Source: Bog-532 sp963720945 (lineage in GTDB: Bacteria > Actinomycetota > Actinomycetes > Streptosporangiales > Streptosporangiaceae). From it: a stretch of DNA of 64,000 bases. Location: positions 1 through 64,000 of the forward strand of contig CAVRHH010000008.1 in the NCBI GenBank assembly GCA_963720945.1, given 5' to 3'. The notes under the pieces are model-generated. The model had not been told where the DNA came from. It saw nothing but the letters and a program-made list of their open reading frames with translations, and did no database searches. Positions 53,060-64,000 of this stretch are shown here, in pieces; the first letter of the stretch is position 1; each line of letters opens with the position of its first letter. The position numbers and the translations under genes were made by a program.

Positions 53060-53843
53060 ACCAGTGATTCCATCCACCACGTCATGCCCGCTCCAGCGAG
53101 CGCGCCCAGGTCTACCGTGCCTGGCTCTGGCCAGGCCAGGCTGGCGTTACCGGCCACCGCGACGTCAAAGGGCCGGTCTTCGGGGAGTCCCGCGTCGTGC
53201 AGCGCCGCGAGGATGTTCGTCAGCTCGGCCGGGGATAGCAGGCGGCCGCCGCTGAGCGGGAAGATGCCGTCGCACCCGGCGGCGCGGCGGATGACCCGGG
53301 GATGACGGGCCGAACTGGCCATCCACACCGGGATGGCGTGCGGCGCGGCGCGCCCCGGTCCAGGGTGACGTGGTAGTGATCGCCGTCGTGCCGGTACGCC
53401 CGGCCGGACCAGACCGCCCGGGCCACCGCCAGCCCCTCGCTGAGCATGGCGGAGCGGTCCCGCGGGCCGCCCGGCTCGCCGAAGCGGCTGAAATCCCCGG
53501 ACTCGTCGGAACCTGCGCCCGCGCCGACGATGAGGCGGCCGCCGGACAGCCGGCTGACCGTGGCCGCGTGCCTGGCCACCACCCACGGGCGGCGGCGGGG
53601 CAGCGGGGTGACCATCGGCCCGAGCCGCAGCCGCGCGGTGGCCTGGGCGATCGCGGCCAGCGTGGTCCACGGGTCGGCGATGGGCATGCCCTCATGCACG
53701 AGGTGGTCCCAGAGGAAGACCCCGTCCCAGGCGGCCGCCTCCGCCCGTACCGCCAGGTCGACCAGCACCAGCGGGTCGCCGAACGGCCCGAACGGCGGCA
53801 GGTACAGCCCGTACCGGATGCGATCGCTCCGCTCACCATCCAT
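53002..53843 (-). CDS. LLM class (probable F420-dependent) oxidoreductase, frameshifted
   Basis: Luciferase-like TIM-barrel protein. The first frame (start 53,843) has YGLYLPPFGPFGDPLVLVDL, AWDGVFLWDHLVHEGMP and GPMVTPLPRRRPWVVARHAA; the second continues AIPVWMASSARHPRVIRRAA and GIFPLSGGRLLSPAELTNIL. They join near 53,350, where one base in a gcgccgcgcc run restores a continuous protein of about 280 residues. I take the break as a likely indel error. Such proteins use F420 or FMN to reduce or oxidise many substrates; none can be named. It ends over the small gene on the other strand. Confidence 0.85.
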
Positions 53844-53953
53844 GACGTGCCTCTCTCCGCCGGGGACACCATCCTGGCCGTACACCGCGACGGGCGGCCA
53901 GGAAACCGGGGACCGGAAAGCAACGGTCCGCGGGCGTGCGCCGTCCGAGGGGC

Positions 53954-54559
53954 ATGAGGACCAGAGCGCGGATCGCCGGGCTGCTGGCGGCGGTGCTTCC
54001 GGCGGCGCTCGCGGCGGCCGGATCCGGGACGTCCGGTACGGCCGGGCCACCGGCACCGGCCGTGGACATGGCCCGCGGAGTGGCGGCCCGTGAGCCGGCC
54101 GTGGACCCGCGTCCCTACGGGACGGCGGACACCGCGTTCGGGCTGGACGTGCTGGGCTCGTGGTGCCGGGCCGACCCGAGCGCCAACCTGGTGCCGTCTC
54201 CCGCCAGCCTGGCCAGCGGGCTGGGGATGGCCTACCTCGGGTCCCAGGGTGCTACCGCGCAGGCGATGGCCCGCGTGCTGCACCTGCCCGCGACGGGCCG
54301 TAGCACGCTGCTGGCCGGCCTGCGGGCGCGGTCGGCCGCGCCGCGCGGGCTGTCCAGCCCGGGCGTGACGGTCTCGGCCAGCGACCAGGTGTGGGCCGAC
54401 CGGGGGCTTCCGCTGCGGCCCGGCTACCTGAACGACGTCGCGACCGGCTATGCCGCCGGGGTGGCCCAGGTGCCGTTGCCGGGCAGCCCCGACCGGGCCG
54501 CCCGGGCAGACTACCGGAAGCGGGTGGAGCGTGCCGCGCAGGAAGCCGCCAGGGCCTAG
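53954..54559 (+). CDS. Truncated secreted serpin-like protein
   Basis: An N-terminal secretion signal (RARIAGLLAAVLPAALAAAG) is followed by a serpin-like start: ADTAFGLDVLGSWCRADPSA then NLVPSPASLASGLGMAYLGS, QGATAQAMARVLHLP. The protein stops after about 201 residues, where family members run to about 380. The sheet A core, hinge and reactive-centre loop are missing, so protease inhibition is not expected. The gene ends against the 3' end of the MarR-GNAT gene, which suggests a deletion. Function after truncation unknown. Confidence 0.65.
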   Translation: MRTRARIAGLLAAVLPAALAAAGSGTSGTAGPPAPAVDMARGVAAREPAVDPRPYGTADTAFGLDVLGSWCRADPSANLVPSPASLASGLGMAYLGSQGATAQAMARVLHLPATGRSTLLAGLRARSAAPRGLSSPGVTVSASDQVWADRGLPLRPGYLNDVATGYAAGVAQVPLPGSPDRAARADYRKRVERAAQEAARA

Positions 54560-55435
54560 ATAAGGGCCTTCTCGAACCAGTGGTGGGCGTAAGGCTCGTC
54601 GTTGAACGCCGGGACCTCCTGGTATCCGGCGGACCGGTACAGGGCGATCGCCTCGCTCAGCACCTGGTTGGTTTCCAGCTGGACGGCGGGCGCGTGCCGG
54701 GCCTGCGCGCGGGCCTCCAGCTCGGTGAGCAGGCGGCGGCCGAGGCCCAGGCCGCGGACGGCGGGTGACACCCACATCCGCTTGAGGTAGGCGGGAGCGC
54801 CGCGGGGGAACTTGATCCCGCCGCAGGCCGGGCTCGCCGTGCAGCGTGGCGACCAGGAAGAGGCCCGCAGGCGGCCTCATCTCCTCGTCGGTGATCAGGC
54901 TGCGGGCCGGGTCGAAGCCGCCGTCGAAACGGCCGGCTATCTCGCCGAAGTAGGCCTGCAGGCAGCGGCGGGCGTCCGGGTCGGCGGGATCCCGCTCGGA
55001 GATCTGGATCGCCGAGGCGGTCAGCAGCCGCTCGGCTTCGGCCATCGCCTCGACCAGCCGGGCCCGCTGGCGCGGGCTGAGCGGACCGAGGAGGGCGGCG
55101 GCCGCCTCGTCGGAGCGCTGGTCGAGCACGGCCCGCTCGGCGAGTCCCCCGGCGGTGAGCCGGACGCTGCGCACCCGCCCGTCGGTCCCGCTCGGCTCGG
55201 TGACGGCCAGGCCGTCCTTCTCCAGCGACCGCAGCAGCCGGCTCAGATAGCCCGAGTCCAGGTCGAGCCGCGAGCGCAGCGCCCGGACGTCGCTGCCGCC
55301 GGGCCCGATCTCCCACAGCAGGCGGGCCTGGCCCAGCGGGCGGTCGCGGGCCAGGAACGCGTCGTTCAGCACGCCGATCCGCTGCGTGACGGTCCGGTTG
55401 AAGCTCCGGACCTGCCGCACGATGGCCAGCTCCAT
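54556..55435 (-). CDS. MarR-GNAT bifunctional protein, frameshifted
   Basis: The N-terminal half is a MarR-type winged helix (IVRQVRSFNRTVTQRIGVLN, RSRLDLDSGYLSRLLRSLEK, TDGRVRSVRLTAGGLAERAV), the C-terminal half a GNAT acetyltransferase (YLKRMWVSPAVRGLGLGRRL, containing the acetyl-CoA loop R-x-x-G-x-G). The frame breaks near 54,832 between LVATLHGEP and CGGIKFPRGAP; one base restores LHGEP-x-CGGIKF. About 292 residues when joined. Fusions of MarR and GNAT are a known actinobacterial type; a small acceptor molecule is likely but unknown. The ATG at 55,435 has family sequence from the start. Confidence 0.85.
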
Positions 55436-55503
55436 TTCTCTGACTATAGTCAGCTAATTCCCGCCGGACTACCCCGGACGGGGGGTCACGATGCGCGGCC
55501 GGG

Positions 55504-56637
55504 TCACGAGGCGCGGGCCAGGCGGGCCAGGGACAGCGCCAGGATCGACGACAGCAGCCAGCCGAGCAGGGTCGCGGCGTTCAGCCACCACTCGGTCAGC
55601 GCCCCGTCCGGGGTGTGCGGATCCGGGTACCAGGTGGACCGCTGTTCGAGGGAGACCAGCGGGATCACGGTGTCGATCGTGTACAGGACGGCGCTGAAGC
55701 AGCGCACCTGGCCGCCGCCGCAGACGTCCGGCGCGGCGGCGTGGCCCGCCCCTGCGGGCACGAGGGCACCGCGGGTGGTGTAGACCACCCCGGCGGAGTT
55801 GGTGGCGCGCAGCGTGGCCTGGGCCGCGGGGATCTCCAGGGAGCCGAGGACCAGGATGAGCAGCACGGCCAGTAGCCATGCGACGCGCCCGGGACGGTAC
55901 CCGTAGGCCACGGTGGCCCCGAACACCGCGTCCAGGGCGCGCCGCAGTCCCGCGCCGCGCCCGCTGATCAGCTGGCGCGCCTGGGCCCGCTGGGCGATCA
56001 GGATGCCCTCGGCCGCGCTGGTGTAGCCGTGCTGGCGGAACACCCGGGCCGCCTGCTCGTAGGGACCGGCGTCGGACCTCCCCCACCGCGGTAACCGATA
56101 CAGCAGCCGGACCGTCCCGCCGACGCGCATCCGGTCGGCCTGGATGGCCCGCTCCTGGCCAGCGCTGATGCTGGTGTCCAGGCACAGCAGCCGGCCGCCG
56201 ATGTCGGCCTCGCACAGCCAGATCGCGGACCGCCGGGTGATGCTCGCGCTGGTGGGGTGCGCGCCGGCCACCCGCGACCGTGACAGATCGAGGTCACCAC
56301 GGACGTGCAGCCCGTTGGCCAGCAGGCCGGGCAGCGCAGCGGACCCGGTCAGGGCCAGCTCCCGTAGCTGGGCGTTCTCCGCCAGCAGAGCCGAGTCGAA
56401 CTCACATCCCTCGAACCGGAGCGGGAACGGCACCTCCAGTCCGGCCAGGTCGACGGGAGCACGCACCGAGGCGTACCGCAGCCGGAGGCCACGCGGGTCG
56501 ATCTGGTCCTTCAGCTCCAGGCAGCACCGGCGGAGCAGGGCCGCGCCGACCGGGCGCCGGGCGCCGCCGTCCGCGCAGTCGAGCACCCGGCCCAGCCGCC
56601 CGGCCGCCAGGAGCTCAGCCTCGCTCACCTCTTCCAT
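55504..56637 (-). CDS. Pentapeptide-type protein with C-terminal membrane helices
   Basis: A 377-residue member of the actinobacterial family often labelled oxidoreductase or pentapeptide-repeat membrane protein. The N-terminal half forms loose pentapeptide-like layers (DPRGLRLRYASVRAPVDLAG, LRFEGCEFDSALLAENAQLR, LHVRGDLDLSRSRVAGAHP); the middle (GPYEQAARVFRQHGYTSAAE) is conserved helical; the C-terminus has three to four helices (AWLLAVLLILVLGSLEIPAA, LNAATLLGWLLSSILALSLA). Function unknown. The start is set at ATG 56,637 (MEEVSEAELLAAG), where family homology begins. Related to the truncated piece at 13,180. Confidence 0.75.
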   Translation of the reverse strand: MEEVSEAELLAAGRLGRVLDCADGGARRPVGAALLRRCCLELKDQIDPRGLRLRYASVRAPVDLAGLEVPFPLRFEGCEFDSALLAENAQLRELALTGSAALPGLLANGLHVRGDLDLSRSRVAGAHPTSASITRRSAIWLCEADIGGRLLCLDTSISAGQERAIQADRMRVGGTVRLLYRLPRWGRSDAGPYEQAARVFRQHGYTSAAEGILIAQRAQARQLISGRGAGLRRALDAVFGATVAYGYRPGRVAWLLAVLLILVLGSLEIPAAQATLRATNSAGVVYTTRGALVPAGAGHAAAPDVCGGGQVRCFSAVLYTIDTVIPLVSLEQRSTWYPDPHTPDGALTEWWLNAATLLGWLLSSILALSLARLARAS

Positions 56638-56701
56638 GGTGTGCTCCCCACCGTCGGCCTCCGCGCCGGCACGGGATCCGTAACGGGCACGGGTCCAAGT
56701 C

Positions 56702-56732
56702 TGAGGCCCCCGGCGGCCCGCCGGGGGCCTCA
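56702..56732. other. Perfect hairpin in divergent promoter region
   Basis: A 13-bp stem tgaggcccccggc (56,702 to 56,714) pairs with 56,720 to 56,732 around a 5-base loop. It lies between the divergent pentapeptide-type and S41 protease genes, so it is not an ordinary terminator; it could be a leader structure or attenuator for the S41 gene. Confidence 0.6.
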
Positions 56733-56794
56733 TGGGCACGCATGCGCCCGCGTTTCCTGGTTACCCTGGGCCAGGGCGAGCCAGGGAGGCCGGT

Positions 56795-58123
56795 GTGGAA
56801 CAGGCCGAAGTCACGCGCTTGGAGCAGCTCATCGACCGCGAGGTCAAGGCGCGGTTCGCGCCCGGTGCGGTGCGCCGGGTCGCCCTCCTGCAGCACGGGG
56901 ACGACCCGGCCATCGGGCCGGATGAGCTGCTGGTACGGGTCTTTGCCGGGGCATCCGGTCCGGCCGGGCACGGTCAGCAGGCGCTGGATGAGTGGGCCCA
57001 GGAGCACGAGACCGGGATGAGACGGCTGCGGCGTGAGCTGTCGCTGCGGCTGCCCCCGGCGCGGCTGCTCGAGTTCACCATGGACGGCGGCGGGGACGGC
57101 GCGCCCCGGATCTGCCTGCCGGACGACCCGGCACTGGCGGACCAGCCGCTGCCCGGGCGCGAGGTCGCGGCGACCGCGGCGTCGCTGCTGCGCGCCAGCT
57201 ACGTGTTCCGCGACCGGGCGGAGCAGGCCGCCACGGTGATCGAGACCCGGCTGGCCGCCGGGGAGTACGACGAACTGGACGAGGGCACGCTCGCCGAGCG
57301 GCTCACCCGCCAGATGTACGAGATCTGCGCGGACAAGCACCTGCGGGTCCGGGTGACCCCGCCGCGGCCGGTGCGCCCCGAGCCGGGCGGCCCGGCCAGG
57401 CCCGGGCCCCGGCGGCGGGAGCAGGAACGGGGACACCCGGGCAACTACGGGATCTCCCGGGTCGAGCGGCTCGACGGCAACGTCGGCTACCTGGACCTGC
57501 GCGGGGTCGCTCACCCGGGGCCCGGCGCAGCGGCCATCGCCGCCGCCATGGAGCTGGTCTCCGGCACGTACGCACTGATCATCGACCTGCGCCGGAACGG
57601 CGGGGGCTCCCCGGAGGGGGTGGTGTTCTGGTGCAGCTACCTGTTCCCCGGCGACGGCACCCACCTGAACGACATCTTCGACGCGGGCACCGGCGAGACC
57701 AGGCAGTTCTGGACGCTGGCCCACGTGCCGGGGGCCCGCTACCTGGACCGGCCCGTCTACCTGCTGACCAGTCACGAGACGTTCTCCGGCGGCGAGGACT
57801 TCTGCTACACCCTGCAGGCGCAGGGCCGCGCGGAACTGATCGGCGAGACGACCGGCGGCGGCGCCCACCCGACCAGAACGATTCCGGTCTCGCCGTCGCT
57901 GGCGATCTCCGTGCCGCACGCGCGCTCGGTCAATCCGGTCACCGGGACGAACTGGGAGGGCACCGGCGTCACGCCGGACATCACCGTGGCCGCCGCCGAG
58001 GCCTATGACGTGGCCTACGCCCGGGCGCTGCGGCACGTCCTGACCCTCGACGTCCCCCCGCCCGTCGCCGAGGAAGCCCGCGCCGCCCTGGCCACCCTGG
58101 AAGCCGGCGCCCAGGAGAGCTGA
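56795..58123 (+). CDS. S41 family peptidase with IRBP-like N-terminal region
   Basis: A 442-residue C-terminal processing peptidase-like protein. The core has NVGYLDLRGVAHPGPGA, ALIIDLRRNGGGSPEGV, the catalytic serine in LLTSHETFSGGEDFCYTLQ, and LIGETTGGGAHPTRTIPVSP. The N-terminal part has a helical block like Peptidase_S41_N (LLRASYVFRDRAEQAATVIE, LAERLTRQMYEICADKHLRV), with no PDZ domain visible and no signal peptide, so it may act in the cytoplasm. The first 100 residues (VRRVALLQHGDDPAIGPDEL) are an unknown domain. GTG at 56,795 follows agggagg at good spacing. Confidence 0.85.
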   Translation: MEQAEVTRLEQLIDREVKARFAPGAVRRVALLQHGDDPAIGPDELLVRVFAGASGPAGHGQQALDEWAQEHETGMRRLRRELSLRLPPARLLEFTMDGGGDGAPRICLPDDPALADQPLPGREVAATAASLLRASYVFRDRAEQAATVIETRLAAGEYDELDEGTLAERLTRQMYEICADKHLRVRVTPPRPVRPEPGGPARPGPRRREQERGHPGNYGISRVERLDGNVGYLDLRGVAHPGPGAAAIAAAMELVSGTYALIIDLRRNGGGSPEGVVFWCSYLFPGDGTHLNDIFDAGTGETRQFWTLAHVPGARYLDRPVYLLTSHETFSGGEDFCYTLQAQGRAELIGETTGGGAHPTRTIPVSPSLAISVPHARSVNPVTGTNWEGTGVTPDITVAAAEAYDVAYARALRHVLTLDVPPPVAEEARAALATLEAGAQES

Positions 58124-58320
58124 CGGGACGGCCGCCTGCGGCCGGAAGCGGCCCACCGGGCCCATCAATCTATGGGCAGGCTTCTGGGTCGCATGTGCCA
58201 GTTTCTCTGCCCGTAGGCGCCGGGTGCGGGAGCGCGAATGCGGGCACGCAAGCATCGTGCCGCCCGGGAAGCGGGCGGGGTCAGGGGATCTCGTCGATCA
58301 CGGGCAGCATCGGCGGCCGG

Positions 58321-60228
<1,908 letters not shown>

Positions 60229-60548
60229 GCGGGAATCTCGCTCGCTCTGTGCGGGGAGGCGCCGTTCGATGTGGCGGCCTGGCTAGTTTATTCGGCTCCG
60301 GCAGGCGCGCGGGTACGTAGCGCCGCCCGGCGAGGACGCGCTGATCCCCGGGGAGCCATGTCGTAGAACACTTCCATGTCCGGTGGCATTCCGCGGCGAC
60401 GGTACTTAGGCCCGCCTGCGCCGGGGCCCGCGGGCCTAAGACGGCATCCGGCGCAGAGATAAGGAATTCGCCCGATGCGGCGGGCGGGGCCTTACGGCGA
60501 ACCTGAATGTGCAGGCGATGGGACGGTCGCCCCGCAGGAGGAGAAACC
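60229..60548. other. Divergent intergenic region with hairpin
   Basis: About 320 bases between typA and the small downstream gene. It holds an 11-bp stem cttaggcccgc and gcgggcctaag (60,405 to 60,415 and 60,430 to 60,440; 14-base loop). No gene is supported. Confidence 0.5.
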
Positions 60549-60803
60549 ATGCATCCGGAAATGATTCGTGCGATCGCCGCGCAGCAGGTAACGGACCGGC
60601 TGGCGGAAGCGCGGGCCTGGCACTGGGCCAGGATGGCCCGGCAGGCCCGCAAGGCGCGCCGGCACGGCCACGATGGCCCCGACCCGCTCGCCGGCGTTCG
60701 CATCCCCGACTACGTAGACGCCACATTCGAGGGCCTGGCCGGGCGTGTGGCCGCCGGCGGCCACACGGCAGGCGGCGCGGCGGGGCGCCGGGACGCGGTC
60801 TGA
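60549..60803 (+). CDS. Small basic protein of unknown function
   Basis: An 84-residue protein, HPEMIRAIAAQQVTDRLAEA and WHWARMARQARKARRHGHDG, rich in Ala/Arg with an amphipathic helix, and a Gly/Ala-rich tail. A very strong aggaggaga site precedes the ATG. Short proteins starting MHPEM with such helices are common in actinomycetes near transcription factors; function unknown. It lies divergent from typA and about 210 bases upstream of the LuxR-type regulator. Confidence 0.6.
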   Translation: MHPEMIRAIAAQQVTDRLAEARAWHWARMARQARKARRHGHDGPDPLAGVRIPDYVDATFEGLAGRVAAGGHTAGGAAGRRDAV

Positions 60804-61014
60804 GGCACGGGCCACCGTGACCGCGCCAGGGCCCGGTGCCGTCCCCCTGGGTTCTCCGGAGGGGTCCCGGAGACACCCGGGGGGCGGCCCCGGCACGCCC
60901 TGGGGCGGCCGGGCCGGGGGAAGCGGCTTCCCCGCGCTTTCCGCCGTCGGGGCCCGGGCGGGGAGCCCGTTTAACCTTTCGGAAATGTCGGACCCGGATG
61001 GCATCCTGGACAGC

Positions 61015-64000
61015 ATGAGACCGCGAGTGGTCAGCCCGGTTCTCGTCGGCCGGGAAGGCGAGATCAGCCGGCTGTGCTCGGCGTTCGCCACGGTGCGGGA
61101 AGGCCATCCGGCCACCGTGCTCGTCGGCGGCGAAGCGGGCGTGGGCAAGTCCCGGCTGATCAGCGAGTTCACCCGGGCTGAGCAGGAGGCCGGGGCGCGC
61201 GTGCTGACCGGCGGCTGCCTCGAACTGGGCGCCGACGGGCTGCCGTTCGCACCGTTCACCGCCGTGCTCCGGGACCTGGTCCGGGAGCTGGGCGCCGAAG
61301 CGGTCGCCGGGATGCTGGCCGGCCGGGCCATACGGGAGCTGGCCCGGCTGCTGCCCGAGCTCGGTGAACCGCCCTCCGGCGGCGATCAGGGCGAGGCGCG
61401 GGCCCGGCTGTTCGAGCAGGTGCTGGTGCTGCTGGAGCACCTGGCCGAGCGCGCCCCGGTGATCCTGGCCATCGAGGACGCGCACTGGGCCGACCGGTCC
61501 AGCCGTGACCTGCTCGCCTTCCTGATCGGCAACCAGCGGGCCCTGGACGGCGTGCTCGTGGTGATGACCTACCGCTCCGACGAGCTGCACCGGACGCATC
61601 CGCTGCGCCCGCTGATCGCCGAGCTCGACCGGATCGACTGGGTGGAGCGGATGGATCTGCCGCGGCTCACCCGGCGGGAGGCCGGGGAACTGGCCGGCCG
61701 CATCATGGGCAGCGCGCCGGACCCGCTGTACACGGACCGGCTGTACCGGCGCACCGAGGGCAACCCGCTGTTCCTGGAAACCTTGCTGACGAGCCACGAA
61801 GCCGACAGCGGCGAGCTGCCGGACACGCTGCGGGACCTGCTGCTCATCGGCGTGCACCGGCTGCCGGAGGAGTCACAGGAGCTGCTGCGGACCGCGAGCG
61901 CGGGCGGTGAGCGCGTGGGGCACGCCCTGCTCGCCGCGGTCAGCGGGCTCGGCCCCGACGAGATGACCCGTGTGCTGCGTCCTGCCGTCACCGCCAACAC
62001 CCTGCTCACCGACGCGGACGGCTACGTGTTCCGGCACGCCCTCATCCGCGAGGCGGTCCACGAGGACCTGCTGCCGGGTGAGCACGGCCGGCTGCACGCC
62101 CGGTTCGCGCAGGCCATCGACGCCGACCGCAGCCTGGTGCCACCCGACCGGGCGCACATCGAGATGGCACACCACTGGTACTCCGCGCACGATGTGACCT
62201 CCGCGCTGGCCAGTGCCTGGCAGGCGGCGGCCGAGGCCGCCAAGGCGGTGGCCCACGCCGAGCGGCTCACCCTGGTCGCGCGCGTCCTCGAGCTGTGGGC
62301 TCAGGTGCCGGACGCAGCGGAACGGATCGGCGCGGACCACGTCCAGGTACTGGAGGAGGCGGTCGAGGCGGCCTACGACGCCGGCGACGCCGAGCGCGGC
62401 ACCTCCCTCGCCACCGCCGCGCTGAAGGAACTGGACACCGCGGCCGACCCGGTCCGGGTCGCGAAGCTGCTGCACCGGCGGGCCGATTTTAGCCACCAGC
62501 TGGGCCGGGACAATACGAGCGACCTCAAACGGGCGCTGGAACTCGTGCCGCGCGAGCTGTCCGCGGCCACCCGGGCCCGGATCCTGCTGGCCTGCAACCA
62601 TCACGGGGGCCGGCACCAGCCCGAGGACCAGGCCGCCGGCGAGGAGGCCCTGGAGCTGGCCCGCGAGGCCGGTGACTGCGTCGGCGAGGCCAGCGCCCTG
62701 CTCTCGCTGGCGGTGATCCTGGCTGATCCGGGCGGGATGGCAAAGCCGGGCGGCACGTGCCTGGAGATGGTGGCGCAGGCGAAGGAGATCGCCCGCCGGG
62801 GTAACGCCTACAAGTCCCTGCTGCACGTCGCCATCAACGAGTCGCACCTGCTGGAGGGCGCGGGCGATCACGAGGCCGCGGCCGAGGTGGCACGGCAGGG
62901 CGTCGTCACCGCCGAGGAGTACGGGCTGTCCCGCACGTCGGGCACATTCCTGGCCATCAACCTGGCGGAACCGCTGCTGTGGCTCGGCCGGTGGGACGAG
63001 GCCGCCGAGGTCATCGAGCGGGCCAAGGAGCTCTCGCCGCCCCCGCTGACTCTGGCCTCGCTGGAGATCGGGGCCGGCCTCATCGCGGTGGCCCGCGGCG
63101 ACACCGCCCAGGCGGCGGCGTGCACGGCCGCCGCAGGCCGGGTGATCCGCACCGTCCGGTTCAAGGATCAGCATCAGCTTCCGCAGGCGCAGCTGGAGAT
63201 CGACGCCGCCGCCGGGAGGGGTGACGCCGCCGCGGCCGTCCGGATCGCCGCGGACGCGATCGGCCAGTACGGCTTGCCGGGCAGCATCACCCGCTACGGA
63301 TGGCCGCTGCTGGTGTCGGCGGCCCGGGCCGGCGCGCTGGCGCTGCGGCGGGCGGATGCCAGCGGCGAGCCGCTGCGGGAGGACGCCAGGGCGCTGCTGG
63401 GCGCGCTGCGCGGGATCGGTGCGGAGCTCGGCGCGTACGGCCCGGTGCAGGACGGCTGGCGGCGGACGTTCACCGCGGTGATACGGGAGGCGCAGCAGGC
63501 CCTGGATGGCGCGGGCGGGCGGGGCGGCCCGGGCGGTTCCGGGGAGCAGGGTGACCCGGAAAGCCCGGCGGGCGCCAGGCACCAGGCGGGCGGGGAACGC
63601 AGCGGCGCCGCGGGCCTGTGCGCCGCGTGGGACGAAGCGGCGGCCGCCTGGGCGGCCGTCCGGCAGCCGTACCAGGAGGCGGAGGCGCTGGCGGGCGCGG
63701 CCCGGGCGGCCCTGACGGCCGGTGATCGCGACGGGGCGGCCACGCGGCTGCGGCGGGCGGCCGCGCTGGCGGCGGCCCTGCGGGCCGGGCCGCTCAGTGA
63801 GGAGATCTCACGGCTGTCCCACGGGGTGCTGCGGACCGTCGGCGACCGGGCCGCCAGCGGCACGGGCGATGCGGCGGGCGCCGCGAGCGACGCGCCCGGG
63901 GCGGCGCCGCTCGGCCTGACCGCGCGCGAGCTCGAGGTGCTGGAGCTGGTCACGGCCGGGCGGAGCAACCGGGAGATCGCGGCGGAGCTGTTCATCTCGG
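61015..64000 (+). CDS. LuxR-type AAA ATPase regulator (incomplete at edge)
   Basis: A large transcription factor with N-terminal AAA domain: Walker A GGEAGVGKS at residues 38 to 46, Walker B VILAIEDAHWAD, then ETLLTS-type sensor and a long TPR-like helical middle. At the right edge the LuxR helix-turn-helix begins: GLTARELEVLELVTAGRSNR then EIAAELFIS. The protein runs past the window, by about 30 residues if normal. The ATG at 61,015 gives RPRVVSPVLVGREGEISRLC; an in-frame ATG at 60,985 is possible. Such LAL/LuxR regulators activate carbon or secondary-metabolism genes; the target is outside the window. Confidence 0.9.
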   Translation, partial: MRPRVVSPVLVGREGEISRLCSAFATVREGHPATVLVGGEAGVGKSRLISEFTRAEQEAGARVLTGGCLELGADGLPFAPFTAVLRDLVRELGAEAVAGMLAGRAIRELARLLPELGEPPSGGDQGEARARLFEQVLVLLEHLAERAPVILAIEDAHWADRSSRDLLAFLIGNQRALDGVLVVMTYRSDELHRTHPLRPLIAELDRIDWVERMDLPRLTRREAGELAGRIMGSAPDPLYTDRLYRRTEGNPLFLETLLTSHEADSGELPDTLRDLLLIGVHRLPEESQELLRTASAGGERVGHALLAAVSGLGPDEMTRVLRPAVTANTLLTDADGYVFRHALIREAVHEDLLPGEHGRLHARFAQAIDADRSLVPPDRAHIEMAHHWYSAHDVTSALASAWQAAAEAAKAVAHAERLTLVARVLELWAQVPDAAERIGADHVQVLEEAVEAAYDAGDAERGTSLATAALKELDTAADPVRVAKLLHRRADFSHQLGRDNTSDLKRALELVPRELSAATRARILLACNHHGGRHQPEDQAAGEEALELAREAGDCVGEASALLSLAVILADPGGMAKPGGTCLEMVAQAKEIARRGNAYKSLLHVAINESHLLEGAGDHEAAAEVARQGVVTAEEYGLSRTSGTFLAINLAEPLLWLGRWDEAAEVIERAKELSPPPLTLASLEIGAGLIAVARGDTAQAAACTAAAGRVIRTVRFKDQHQLPQAQLEIDAAAGRGDAAAAVRIAADAIGQYGLPGSITRYGWPLLVSAARAGALALRRADASGEPLREDARALLGALRGIGAELGAYGPVQDGWRRTFTAVIREAQQALDGAGGRGGPGGSGEQGDPESPAGARHQAGGERSGAAGLCAAWDEAAAAWAAVRQPYQEAEALAGAARAALTAGDRDGAATRLRRAAALAAALRAGPLSEEISRLSHGVLRTVGDRAASGTGDAAGAASDAPGAAPLGLTARELEVLELVTAGRSNREIAAELFIS

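Noticed and set aside
53165..55435. A single 756-residue minus-strand protein
   Set aside because: The frame begins as MarR-GNAT but then runs antisense through the serpin and out of frame through the luciferase-like gene; it is an artefact of frameshifts.

Overview
The window is high-GC actinomycete chromosome. It carries mycothiol biosynthesis (MshB), the succinylase branch of diaminopimelate synthesis (DapD, DapC), a 7Fe-type ferredoxin, an F420-type luciferase-like oxidoreductase, a three-subunit succinate dehydrogenase of the mycobacterial Sdh1 layout, many GTG starts and several actinobacteria-typical small proteins. I do not assign a genus; Streptosporangiales or a relative is a guess. 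No tRNA, rRNA or CRISPR array was recognised.

Positions 1 to about 15,000 are an accessory, scarred region. It holds a broken replication-relaxation gene of integrative-element type, a small cysteine-rich protein next to an intact NaeI-type restriction endonuclease with no methyltransferase in view, a PadR-controlled ABC exporter, a pirin, an adenylate kinase tail remnant, a quinone oxidoreductase between an IS701-type end fragment and a complete copy of that IS, and a second, divergent NaeI cassette whose 5' part has been replaced by the C-terminal half of a large serine recombinase.

Positions 15,000 to 24,450 are mostly core genes: a PHP phosphoesterase, a secreted Ala/Ser/Gly-rich protein, a PfkB-like kinase lacking its catalytic motif, 3-methyladenine glycosylase, a DivIVA-like membrane protein with a 15-bp tandem repeat, a LOG-family protein, dapD, a membrane-anchored lytic-transglycosylase-like protein, fdxA and dapC. 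Positions 24,710 to 30,268 form the strongest candidate for an under-described system: a cytoplasmic subtilisin-like protease, an ECF sigma factor, a small beta-sandwich linker protein and a TPR-CHAT (caspase-like) protease in one tightly packed operon.

Positions 30,290 to 43,000 hold a MerR regulator, a cysteinyl-tRNA-synthetase-like protein without a catalytic centre, a guanidine hydrolase plus ornithine aminotransferase operon, an acyl-CoA synthetase, an SGNH hydrolase, an Lrp regulator divergent from a PQ-loop transporter, an enoyl-CoA hydratase and two acyltransferase-3 membrane proteins. Positions 42,600 to 64,000 hold a flavin reductase/DUF6113/mshB group, a prolyl oligopeptidase, sdhCAB, uppP with a repeat-bearing insertion, a luciferase-like oxidoreductase, a truncated serpin, a MarR-GNAT fusion, a pentapeptide-type membrane protein, an S41 protease, typA and an incomplete LuxR-type AAA regulator at the right edge.

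Single-base frameshifts interrupt at least five otherwise well-conserved genes (LOG, prolyl oligopeptidase, sdhA, luciferase-like, MarR-GNAT), mostly in G/C-rich runs. I read these mainly as indel errors in the assembly, whereas the damage in the first 15 kb looks like true decay.
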